Shown piece after piece: positions 44,901 to 55,775 of a stretch of 64,000 bases of DNA. Location: contig NC_046679.1 in assembly GCF_009870125.1 (NCBI RefSeq), positions 7,874,001 to 7,938,000 of the forward strand, in the 5' to 3' direction. The stretch's first letter is position 1, and each line of letters begins with the position of its first letter. The DNA comes from Drosophila pseudoobscura (lineage: Eukaryota; Arthropoda; Insecta; Diptera; Drosophilidae). Made by a program: the position numbers and the translations under genes. The notes under the pieces were generated by a model. That model had not been told where the DNA came from. It saw only the letters and a program-made list of their open reading frames with translations, and did not search any database.

Positions 44901-47900
44901 GTCTTGCCTTCTACTGTTTCTACTGTGTTCGTTCTGTGGCTGCTTTTCCCTTCCATAATAGGATCAAAGGCAGTCGGTTAATTAGTCAGTCATAAATCGG
45001 CCTATAATCTATTTTTAGATATTGAGAGAATACGAGAGACCGAGATACGACAGACCTGGCTGCAGCTCTCACCCCCACATAGCAAAGCCCACAGCCATAT
45101 ACAGTTTTCCAGTCATTGAACTCTCGACAACATTCGCAAAAGCGAAAGTGCAGCAAAGAGAGAAATAAATGCAATAAAAATTATTGTTGGAAGGAAGTGC
45201 AGCCAAAGAACTGTTCTTCCATTCGGTGAACCCATTTCGATATTAAATCGATAATATCATCGATAACTGATTACCAATGAGCGCATAATTCGACACTCGA
45301 TATCACTGATCGATAGTAAGATTACCCGATTATCAATCAATCATTTATCGATACTATGACTGCACAATTATCGCATATATCGACACAGGATACGATCATT
45401 GATATTGTTGATCGATATTATATCGACATAATGATTACCGGACTATTTTCGTATATATTAATCCACAATACGATCATTAATCGACATAAAGGTTAACCAA
45501 TTACCAATTTCCGCATAAATCGACACTCGATAAGTATCATTAATCGATATGATGATTACCGATTACCAATGACCAAATATATCAACACTCGATACGATAT
45601 TTATGTTCGCTTAAATGCATCCTATACCTCCATAAATCCCTACTCTACCATCCATCCATCCCCCTTCTTCGCAACCATTTTCAGTCATCCGTCTCGCCCA
45701 AAAACGATTCTGTTTTAGTGCCGCAATACAATATAATTGCTCCGAAAACGCGGTCACATTGTTTCCCATGGCACACGAATAACAGAAAATAAATAAATCT
45801 TGGATAATTGCTGAAAAATATAGAAAAAATCGCGAAATCCAAAATGTGTTCTCGCTCAGTCGCTTGTCTATTTATTTGTTAGATGCTTTGTACATACAGA
45901 TACAGATACAGATCTAACAATGTGTGTACACTGTACATATATGTGTATTGTACATACATAAAGAGATAAGTAGATTTTCATGAGCGGGCGCAAAATAGAG
46001 CAAAATAATGAAACTCAAATATTGACACAATTATTTAACACAATCACGCGATGTCGCGGCTAAAGCTCTTTCTCGCTGTTTCTCACTCTCTCTCTCTCTC
46101 TTTCTCCAGAGACACCCGTGCCAGAGGCAGATGAATAAACGACCTAGAGAATGCCATTACCACAAAGCGTCTAACAAAACTAGATAGTCGGAGCAGTAAC
46201 AAAAGAAAGGAGGGAGGGCAGGGAGAGAATCCCTTTTTGGCAGCCAAACATTTGACAAGCTTCGTTCGTCAACATCAGAGGAATGGAATGGCTCCTTATA
46301 CATGACTGAATCAGTAAGCAATTTTGAATATTGCTCTCAAAGGATTAATTAGGGCCAAGGAAAATCAGAGGTGAGAAGCAGGAAATAGACAGCTTCTTGG
46401 GGAGGAAAACCTCAGTAGTGGAACATTTCGGGAATATTCTCGGCGCACCTTTAAACCAGCAGCCCAAGAACAACAGCGCAGCGTCATGCACATGCATGTA
46501 TGTTGTTCTCTTTTGAAAAAATAGCATCTTATGGGTGCGAGTCCTTACGGGCTTGAGCCGGTCGTAATCAAGTGTTTTAAGAGCAATATTTTTTGACTAT
46601 TAGTTCCATAAGGTTGAGAACCGGGAACTAGTTCACTCAAGATGTTCTTTACTATCATTAACGAGAGCTAGAGTTCACTCTTTAGTTATAAAAGTTCTGG
46701 ATTCGATATCCTCCTTTAAGAGAATGTATTTCCCCTTTCTTATAACCTTTGGCGGACAGAGTTCTATACGTACAATCTTAGACCGACTAGATCGAATTTG
46801 CTGAAACCAATCAAAAGACAATAAGCCATTAAATACAATTTTTATCGCATCAAGGGGCTTTTTAGAGGAATTTAAATTTACATAACATTACAAATTGAGA
46901 ACAGAAGAGCTTTTCCCGGTTGCAGCCGGCCAATTACCAAATCCAATCTAATCTAAGATACACATCAATCTGTCACCTTCCCCGTTCTCGTTCCCGTTCC
47001 CTCTCCCTCCCCTCTTATCTTTCTCTGTCCGTCGCTGGGTGTCTGACACTGGTTGCCAGTGAAACATCTCAAACTTGTGTAATGTTATGTCCGTTAGTGA
47101 CAATGTTTGACTAACTATTTACATGAGCCTCCTCCTCCTCGTCGCTGGCTACTTGTGCGTATCTTGCAGATACATTATTTAGGCAAAACGAGCATCTCGT
47201 CTCACATCGAAAAGGAAACAACAGAGACGGCAGCATATAAAATTGGCAAATAATTTTGCATACATCACATGCACCGCATCCACATCCACATCCATATACA
47301 GACGGAACACGGAGAGCTCTGCGACGTCACGTCTGGAAATACACGGTTGGGGGAGGTGGCTGGGCTTTGGTCCATTGCGGCAGCGGCATCGACAACGACA
47401 TCGTTGACTCTAACTCAATTTACACAAGGCACAACACGGTCCAGATCCGAGCGTTCTCCATCTATAGTATTGACCCACCTCATTTGTACGCCGCATTCTC
47501 GATGCTTGCGCAATTGTTTATTATTTAATTATAGTAGTTTTGTGTCTTGGCCGCAGGGGAGTGGAGCGGGGCACCCCCTCCTCGTTTATATTTCTCTGTG
47601 AACCAAAAAGTGAGCCTGCCTGCCAGACTATGACATCGATCTATGCAGAAATACACGCCCCATAAATACCCTTACACGCCCCATATATACCCTTCGACAA
47701 GCAGTAAAAAAAACACGGTTTTATCGACTCGCTTATGCTGATCAGGAATATAATGGAGTCAAACTACCTTTTGATCGTTCCATAGTTCCGAAGTTTCCAT
47801 AGAAAGCAACAGATGGACAGATCAAAAAAGATCACAGCCACAATCATACCCTCTGTAAGGGTAAGTGTACTCTACCTTACTGCTTTTCAGTTTATAATGG

Positions 47901-48244
47901 TCGAGCGGGGGCGGGCATTTGTTTAAAGGAAAGGGGGAGGGCAGACTTGTCAATTGCGTATATTCCGCTCACGTCGCTAGCGGCATTTCGCTCAAGTGCA
48001 AAGATCAATGCTAGTCGATAGGGAAAAGTTGTTTTTAGCTTGACGCAACGCATTTGACTAGTTTGTTTACTTTTCGGGACGGGAATGGGAATGCGAATTT
48101 GTTTATGTGCAAATTATTTGCAAATTTAATGCCAAAATCAAAATTAAACGCGAGAACACACCGACGCACACACAGAAACAGCGACAGTTGGCAGCCCCAT
48201 TAAACGGGCGAGAGAGCGAGAGGATGAATTCACTTACCGGCCAT
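41915..48244 (-). CDS. tws: Twins, PP2A regulatory subunit B55 (WD40), short isoform
   Basis: The B55 subunit directs protein phosphatase 2A to CDK substrates at mitotic exit, and acts in neuroblast polarity and Wnt signalling. Exons are 48244-48238 (ATG GCC G), 43380-43229, 43153-42350 and 42283-41915, giving 443 residues, the known length. Seven WD40 blades are seen, starting [21 protein letters not shown] and ending [20 protein letters not shown]55 hallmarks are the [19 protein letters not shown] stretch and [24 protein letters not shown]. The first exon contributes only two codons and one base, and is separated by a 4.86-kb intron. A second first exon at 51862-51691 joins in the same phase. 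The flanks of these exons are rich in GAGA and CA-type repeats. Confidence 0.96.
45236..45600. repeat. Degenerate tandem array of CGATA-rich units
   Basis: Repeating blocks share the elements CGACACTCGATA (45291, 45521 and, varied, 45381 and 45583), then ATCATTRATCGATA, then GATTACCRATTACCAATG. Spacing is 58-90 bases. About fifteen CGATA pentamers (both strands) occur in 365 bases. CGATA is the core bound by BEAF-32 and DREF. Located in a large twins intron. Confidence 0.8.
47620..47870 (-). mobile_element. Remnant of a common dispersed Drosophila repeat
   Basis: Read on the minus strand it starts with a hairpin-like ACCCTTACAGAGGGTATGAT, then later carries ATATTCCTGATCAGCAT followed by GAGTCGAT. 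This order (palindromic ACCCT/AGGGT end, then TGATCAGCAT, then GAGTCGAT) is one I remember from a widely dispersed non-coding repeat of fly genomes. I am unsure of the family name; INE-1-like elements are a candidate. Confidence 0.4.
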
Positions 48245-49024
48245 GACAGTTGAACAGTTTGCGTCGATAAAGCAGCGGCGGCGGCAGCACAAGCAGCAGC
48301 AGCAACAACAACCACACACTAAGAGAAAGAAGGCCAAGGAGCCGCGCTCGCGCTGTCTTAATCGTGTGCTCTCTTTAGCCTGAAACCGCTCTCTCAACTG
48401 TGCGTGTATGTGTCGGTGTTGTTGTTGTTGTTGTTGCCTTTGTAGTGTGGAGGAGTTAAGCGCGGTTTCTTTCGGCACAGGAGCTTTCTAACACTGCATG
48501 TACAACAAAAAAAACGGCGAGGAACAAATGAAAAGAAGAAGAGACGTTAAGCGCTCGTTGACTTTGCTTCCTTCGCGCAGTTTCCTTTTGTTTCTTGTTT
48601 CTCCGTTGGGGTTATTCTTTGATTATACTTTGGTTTATATCTATGCATATATTTGTGGTTGCTTTTAACACACAACTTAAGCACGTAGAGACGACGACAT
48701 GTGGGGAAGAAACTGCAAAGTAGGGGAAATTTTTTCTTTTGTATGACGACGAATACAACGACGCCAGCAGCATAAGCAGCGGCAGCGGCAGCGGCTGGGG
48801 CAGAAGTATAACGTGCGTTTTCTTTGCGCGTGTGTGTGTGCGTGCGAGCGAGAGAGTACTAGTGCAGCCGGTGGTTGTGAGATGAGCACAAAAATTACTT
48901 CACACTGCCGCCTCGTTCTCTCCTCCTGTTCTAGCCAACCGTGGCGTTGTAAGCGCGATATTCACACACTGTATAATTGCTAAATAATTAAGATTACTTA
49001 TTATTTATTGCATTTGCCAAAACA

Positions 49025-49050
49025 AACACACACACACACACACACACACA
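49025..49050. repeat. CA microsatellite
   Basis: About 12 copies of AC. Confidence 0.95.
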
Positions 49051-49708
49051 TATGTATATATCCGCCGCAGGCAGCACAGCACCGACATTCGCGTTTTTGC
49101 GTCGCTCGCTTTGTGCCTTTGTTTTATCGCGTTTTCTTCGCCCGACCGAACAAATATATATAAAATCTAACCTTCAAAGCGTGCATAGGTACTTGTATAC
49201 GTATATATGTATTTATATTCTGATTCCTGGTCTCACGGCTGCAGTGGCTTATGCATTTTGCTGGCTTTCTGGTCCAAAAACCGACCGCGTGACTGCCACT
49301 TTGTTTAGGAAACACACACAATCAATATTCCATTCGATTCTAATGCATTTCACTTTATTTATTTTGTGAGCAATTCCGCACAAAGACACAATCCCGGTGG
49401 TCGGGCGCGGGGCTAACAATCAAATCGAAATCAAAAATGGCAAAGCTTGTGGCTAAAGCAAGATTCTGTGCTGCGGCTGCTGCCTCCTGCTTCTTCTTCC
49501 GCTTTTTGCCGCCTCTTTTGCTGCACTGCTTCGTCGTTGCGTCGTAATGAGTGGACTTTTTTTGCAAAGCGGCGCACTTTTAGACTATATACACGGCTGT
49601 AATAACGCAATTCTATTGCCGACTCAAAACTGGATCACTGTTTGTAACCTTAGATTAATAAATTTACGATAAATTCAACGCAAAAAATGGAAGTAAAAAC
49701 TATAGCGG

Positions 49709-49762
49709 CAGTGTGACCGCGGAGGTTTCGATATACGGTCCGACCCTCGGAAATATACCAAA
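49709..49762 (-). promoter_or_regulatory. Candidate housekeeping core promoter (motifs 1 and 6)
   Basis: On the minus strand, a perfect match to core-promoter motif 6 (YRGTATWTTT type) at 49751-49762 is followed by a perfect match to motif 1 (CGGTCACACTG) at 49709-49719. This order and strand fit a promoter firing toward the short twins first exon 1.5 kb away. It would imply an untranslated exon. Confidence 0.5.
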
Positions 49763-49852
49763 ACATACCGTCAAAATACTGACGAATTGAAGTTGTACTA
49801 TACATTTTCCTCGTTTTTGATCTTCCGTCGAATATTACTATATATATACAAC

Positions 49853-51295
49853 ATTTAGCCATGCCCAGACAATTTTATACGATTGATGAATCTATTTTCT
49901 ACAAGATTGGATAGTTTTTAATCCTTGCTTTTATTGCATTTATTGTAAAAAAAGGGTTAAACGAAAAAGTTCAACAAAAAAGAGAGTCGCAATGTAGCTG
50001 GTATTTGAAGACGTGATGCGTGTATAGGCATTTGTGCACCCTATTTCGATAATTTTATATGTAGATCAAACGTAATTTATTAAGACCTTTTCTCAAAATG
50101 ATATTCTTTAGACATATTCAAGTACATTATTAGTACCTTGTATATATTTATGTCGATCCTGATACCTACTGAGCCTTGGAAGACAAACGTATTCACAACT
50201 CTATAACATCCATTTCTCCCAGGGTATGTGTGCATGGAATTAGCAACATGTTGGTGTATGGAGTGAGACTCATTGTTGCAAAAGCCAAACTGCGGCGAAT
50301 CGGGTATTGCCTATATTTCAAGCTATATAGATTGGCCCACTTGGCTTTATCCCATAGATAAATGCATTTTCTACAAGATTGCTTCTTTTAATTACCTTTA
50401 TGTATTTTATTTTGACCAAAAAACGGTTTTCAAGTAAATGTTGCCGCAACATTGTGTATGGAATGGGACTCATTGTTGCTAAAGCGAACTGCGGCGAATT
50501 CAAATTCAATTCAAAAAACGACAAATTCCTCATATTCTTTGTTCCGTTGAATAATACTATCTATATGGAACATTGCCCACTCAATTTTATACTTGCATTT
50601 ATTGGATTTCTATATAACATTGAAAATGAAATTAATAAATGACAAAAATACCATTTAGCACTAGAAAACACCACATGGGAGCGCGGCGAAAACCAGTTTC
50701 TACACCGAAATACAAAATATACCGAGCGGTGCGCGCCAAATCGAACTTTTTTGAATGTGAGCGACAAGGAATTGTATCCGATTAATTAATCAATGTTCCA
50801 CTTTACTGGCTTATTTTAAATAATTGCTTTTATTAGATTTTGCCTAAAAATAAGGTGTTGGCAAAAAAGGCCAAACAAAAAAACTTAAAAGAGTAATCGT
50901 TCTTATTGCTCAATTTTGATATTCCGATGAATAATGCTGGCTAACTAAAACCTTCGGCCCTGCCCACATAGTTTTATCCCTTTCAACAACAAAAAAAACA
51001 GTCGCAATGCTGTCACGTCACACTGGTATTAGAAGACTTGTTGCTTATCAACCGGACATTTGTATACCCTATTTCGTCAAGTTTAATACGTAATTAATAA
51101 ATACATTTTGGACATATTCATGCATATGATTAGTGTTTTGTATATATATCTTAATTCTTAGTCTCTGTAAGAAAACAATAAGCTCCAAAACAGCCCTTTA
51201 AAACAGAGACTGACTATATTTTATATCCTTTTTCCTAGGTTATGAAAATTAGTGTTGCCCGCAACATTGTGCATGGAATGAGACTGAGAATGGCC
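49853..51295. repeat. Diverged duplicated blocks in twins intron
   Basis: Segments near 49970-50150 and 50990-51150 align by eye (AGAGTCGCAATG or ACAGTCGCAATG, GGTATT-GAAGAC, CACCCTATTTCG or TACCCTATTTCG, CATATTCA, GATTAGT). A third motif, CGCAACATTGTG-ATGGAATG, recurs near 50222-50300, 50440-50500 and 51255-51290. Two or three copies of a block of roughly 500-1000 bases, strongly diverged. Confidence 0.6.
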
Positions 51296-51690
51296 AATCA
51301 AAATATACATATATAAATATAATATACAAATTGTGTTTCCAATCTGTTTTAAAACGTAAAATTTTCATTTTTTGAACGTAATTGTGCACTTATATGCTTT
51401 CTGTATGGCGGTTACATATCTTTAATTAAAAGAGCCGACAGCGAGCAACAAAAATTAAAAAAAAAACAAAAAACAATAGTAAACGAAGGCGGGCTTTAAA
51501 TATTTAAACAAACTTTGGCTATAAAGCCAGTTTCGAATAAGAGTTCCAGGCTACCCAAGTGCCGCAAACGAACGGCGTGGTGGCGGCCAAGTGTGGGAAA
51601 ATGGCGAATAATAAATGACTCTGTCAACGTACACAGAATAAATGCTGTTAAGGGGATGTTAGGAGGTTGGCGGGAAATTTGAATGCTTAC

Positions 51691-51862
51691 TCTGAGGTTT
51701 CTTCGCTCCATTTATGTTGATGGCCGTGTTCAGCATATTGCCAATCTTTGTGATGCTCGACTGCCGCATAAAGGTGCGCGGCGGGATGGCTGGCGCAGGC
51801 TGTGCTTGTGGCTGTGGATCCAGGGGCTCCAGCACCGGGCTCTGCCGGCCCCAACGACCCAT
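51691..51862 (-). CDS. tws: twins alternative first exon (long isoform)
   Basis: Encodes 57 codons plus one base, beginning MGRWGRQSPVLEP and ending NINGAKKPQ, then donor GTAAGC. It leaves one base, as does the ATG GCC G exon, so both splice to 43380 in frame (giving ...KKPQ-S-NGEASW). The long N-terminal form of fly Twins carries this Pro/Gln-rich segment and RTFMRQSSITKIGNMLN. It replaces the short MAG start. The product would be about 499 residues. Confidence 0.88.
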
Positions 51863-54800
51863 TTTCGGCACCGAGTTGTGGTTATGTGCTGTAAATAAAT
51901 TGAATGATCGAATCTATTAACATGTTTCTTGCGGCTCAGCTGCATACACAGATTGTATAATGCATATTAGCCCAAGACTCTTGTCGGCGAGACGGCCGCA
52001 CATGAGCGGGCTGCGTGTTTTTGAATTTGTCAGTCAATTAGCACCTGTCCCGCTCATCTCCAGATTTCAGCTCGCTTGGCGATTAGCTCTCTTGAGGACG
52101 GTTCAAACAAATGGATTGCGCAAATTGTTTACATTAGAAATTACGGGTACGTGTTGCGTGCGAAAGAGAGGAAACATATGTTTTCGGGTTGAATTAAATT
52201 CCGCCACCTGCGTGTTTCATAAATTAAAGTTTTGCCAGAACGAGAGGTGTGTCTGCAGCAGCGCTCTGTTTTTATCAACTTTATCTATATAAGCCGCATT
52301 TTATGGCTGCCTATTCAATTTGTTGCCCACCATAGACTAGACTGATAGAAGAATAAATAAAGAGTCGGCATTCCAATTAACAATTACACAAAAAAGCAAT
52401 CCCATTTCGCTAATCTCCAGCTCAAATATTTAAATGGCGCGCGCAGAGTTTAACGGTGAACGTCAGAGTGGAAACTTTTGCAGTGCGACAAAAAAAAACA
52501 AAAAAAAAACATTGTAAAAGACAAAAACAAATTAGCACAAATCTACACTCGCATACTTCTGTAAAATGTAATTTGGCATACATATACGTATAGGCTATAT
52601 ACATATGTACGTGAATGTGTGCGCTGTTATTTCACAAATTCTCATACATACCATACGGATATACAGTTACAATATGAAGACCACGTCGCGCTTTGGCCGT
52701 CGTTAAAGGAGTGATTGAGCAATGGAATGGGGAGAAGAGGGGAATTATGCAAAGTTAGGTACTTCCTAAACGAGAAAGTAGCTGCTTTGCAGCGGGGTGC
52801 TAACAGAATGAGCACAACAGAGAATAAGTTAATCCCTCTTGTATTGTAAGATCTTGAGATAAGAATTATGACATGTAGGCATGTAATAAACAAATAATTT
52901 CGCAAGGCCAGAGCAGACACAGCAGCTCACCTGCTGTCTCGTTTAGCCAGTGGCTAAAGCGTACGCAACAAGTAGAAGAGCCTCACCCCTCGCATATACA
53001 CTCATACATACACATACATATACATATGTATGACTAATAGCAAAGAAGAAGAAGCAGTAGAGAGGGAGAGAGCAACGTGCAAAATAACAGCAACAACAAA
53101 GGGAAAACGCAGAGAATTGTAATCCAATTAATGATCCGCGTCTTCAATGTCTCCTCTTCGCAGAAACGTGAGCAGGGGGTGGGCGGGCGAATAATGCAAT
53201 AAGATCTTGGGGGGAAATCGGGAAATACAAATGTCATGGCAGAGCCCGAAAAAAGCACACTCATGCGTCGAATGTGAATGTGGGGTCCATTAAAATGTGC
53301 GGCATGTAAATAAACGAACAGAACAAATGTTTTCCACACAAACTACAAAAACAAATCGAAACAGAAAAAATACACATTTTTTTGAGAATATAGTGCTGTC
53401 AAGATTTGTTTTTGATTTTGTGTAGTTATTGTTCAACCATGTGCATGTGGGAAGCGGAAGCGCGAAAAGGAATCCGAAATCCGAAATAAACTCAAGAAAA
53501 ACTGAATGTACATTTTAGCATTGATGGGCATGGCATGGCGCACACCGAAGGTGAGGGTAAATTCTGTACGCATGTACATTCGCATCTTCAGCGAAATATA
53601 AATAGGAGTCGCACAGTTGGAGAGCCACAGTAGCACGTGCGACACGAGACCTATCCCCCCCTCCCATCTGTTGCCCAGCCAGGTGGCTGCCAAATCTTTG
53701 ATTATTTTTGGACATTGTCAACCCTCCTCGTCAGCTCGACTAATGTGCTTTTGATGCGGCAGCGAAGGAGGGATGGCACACAGAACTGTTTTATATTTAG
53801 CTCTTCATACGGGCTGGCTGGCGCTTGCCAAACTGTCCGAAATATGTCCGTCAAAGTGCTGACAGTTTGGCAGCAATTGGCGGTTCGCAGGACAGATGAA
53901 TTTGTTATTTACGGATGGGTGGGAGTGAAGGAGAGTGAGTGAGTAAAAGATAAACAAACACTTTGATGGACGTGATTGCTACCATACGTATGTACATAAA
54001 TGCATGTATGTATGTGTGTCTCCACCCCCTCCAACAATCCCAAGCAGATCGATGGGGACCCAATATTGTGGTTATCAAACTGTCAATTAATACACTTCGT
54101 CCCGCCTCCAACCCACCCCTTGAGATATAATGAAACTAATTAGCATTCGGACAAACGCCAATCTATCGTACACTCATATTATTATTAGTGAACAGAATAG
54201 AACAGGACAGAACAGAACAGGACAGGCTCTGGCCAGAACAAATTACCCGCCACGCCTCGTATAAGGGGTAGATTCGGTGGAGAATTGGCAGCGAGAGATT
54301 GCGCGTGCTTTGGCAATTTGTATTATTCGCTAATGCCAACAGCTTGGGCAAATATTTTGGCATAAAAGTCACCGAGCCGAGTGACAAAATAGTAGCTATT
54401 AATTGTTTTTAAGCCGTCTCGGTCTCTACATGGCCAAGACAACTCAATAGTTGTTGCTTTTGTTGGGGTTCGTTCGGTTCGGGTCGAAACAAAGCCGCCT
54501 CAAAATGCTGTTAGCCTCAAAACCGCCAAGAACGTCAACATCTGAAACTTGGTGCTCTCGCGGTTAGGCAGGGGTTGGGGGGAAGCGTATAATATGCGTT
54601 CTAGGTGTATATGTATAAGAGTTCAATCGGATCAGGTGTTGCCTGAAATACTATACTACTGTATACTCCTGGAGGAATGGCCAGAGCACTCATCCACAGG
54701 TTGACGTAACTTTTCAACTTTGAATGATAAAAGGGGACCAGATCGGGGTCTGTGTGGTATTGGAGCAGCTGTCTTGCCATAACACGAACACGCGCGCATA

Positions 54801-55775
54801 CATATTAATAAACATTAGCACCATCCATGCACAAAACCAAAAAAACTAACCTCAGCAGCGAGCAGCAACGGTTCTGGAATAAGCCAAAAAACAAAAAACC
54901 AGCAACGGGATCAGCGTCTAATACTTTAATAGCACTGGCTTTCGATATGTCATAATTTTTTTATGCATCGAGCTATTTTCATACACTATCGCACTGACGT
55001 CTATTTATAAAATTCAAAGTGTAATTTATTGTGGTTTGTTTTAAATTTCCTATTTTTTTTCTCTCTGTCTGGCACGCACTCTCTTTCACAGTCTGCATGT
55101 GTCAGAATTGTAACGGTTCAATCTGCACTGACACTTCACTTCACTTTCTTTGATGTTGTGCCTCTGGCGGTGTCGTCACACTGGCACAGCAGCAGCCAGC
55201 GAAGGCGTACAAAGGCACTGTAAACTAATTTAAACTTAATTCAACGTTTCACACAAATGGAATAAGGAAACCGCAATAAGGCGAAACAGTCAACGCGGCG
55301 ACGTTAAAAACGCGAATGCGCAGCCTATGATTTCTACAACTCACGCGCGCTGCCCCCCAATGCTCTCCGTCTCGTCACATGCTCTCTGGGCTCCCGCTCT
55401 CCCTCTCAATGTGTGACCGTGAGCCGGCGCTCGCTCTCTTTGGGGGAAGAAGATTTTTGTAAACAAAACATTCACACTCACAGGCCATTGTTGTTTTTGT
55501 CGCCGTCTTCTTCTGATAAACGCTAATTTGCCTATTGATATTGCTGTTTCTCTGCCTCCGAGAAATTGAGAGAGTGCTGCTATACCCTCTGCTCGTGGGG
55601 TATACGGAATATATTCTACTCGCCTTAATGAATGTAACTATATTTATGAATTTCTTATCGAATATCAAAACTGAATATGAAATGATGTTGATTCCAACGA
55701 ATACTTAGATTAACCAGCAACTTCTAGTCGAAATTTGTCTTGGTTTATCGTAGTAGGCCATGCTTGACGCTCGTT
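51863..55775. other. twins 5' flank and spacer to TAF1B
   Basis: 3.9 kb without a recognised gene. It presumably carries the distal twins promoter and 5' UTR exons. Features: a CATACA/TACATA run near 53005-53030, an AACAGGACAG repeat near 54194-54225, and an ATACCC...GGGTAT hairpin at 55582-55603. The TAF1B 3' UTR should lie below 55776. Confidence 0.5.

Larger units (their letters stand above)
43381..48237 (-). other. twins intron 1 (short isoform)
   Basis: No gene inside. It contains a region at 43948-44420 with ATACCCTC...GAGGGGG ends and internal short repeats (CAAAATTC near 44273 and 44311), the CGATA array (45236-45600), a CT run at 46085-46103, and a dispersed-repeat remnant at 47620-47870. 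Confidence 0.55.
48245..51690 (-). other. twins intron between alternative first exons
   Basis: Contains CAG/CAA trinucleotide runs (48278-48310), a GTT run (48418-48436), a CA microsatellite (49025-49050), a candidate minus-strand promoter (49709-49762), and duplicated A/T-rich blocks at 49850-51295. No coding exon of another gene is recognised. Confidence 0.55.

Noticed and set aside
47256-47601. Overlapping 90- and 110-codon frames
   Set aside because: Two frames overlap in a twins intron with low-complexity His/Pro content from a CATCCACA repeat; no homology is recognised.
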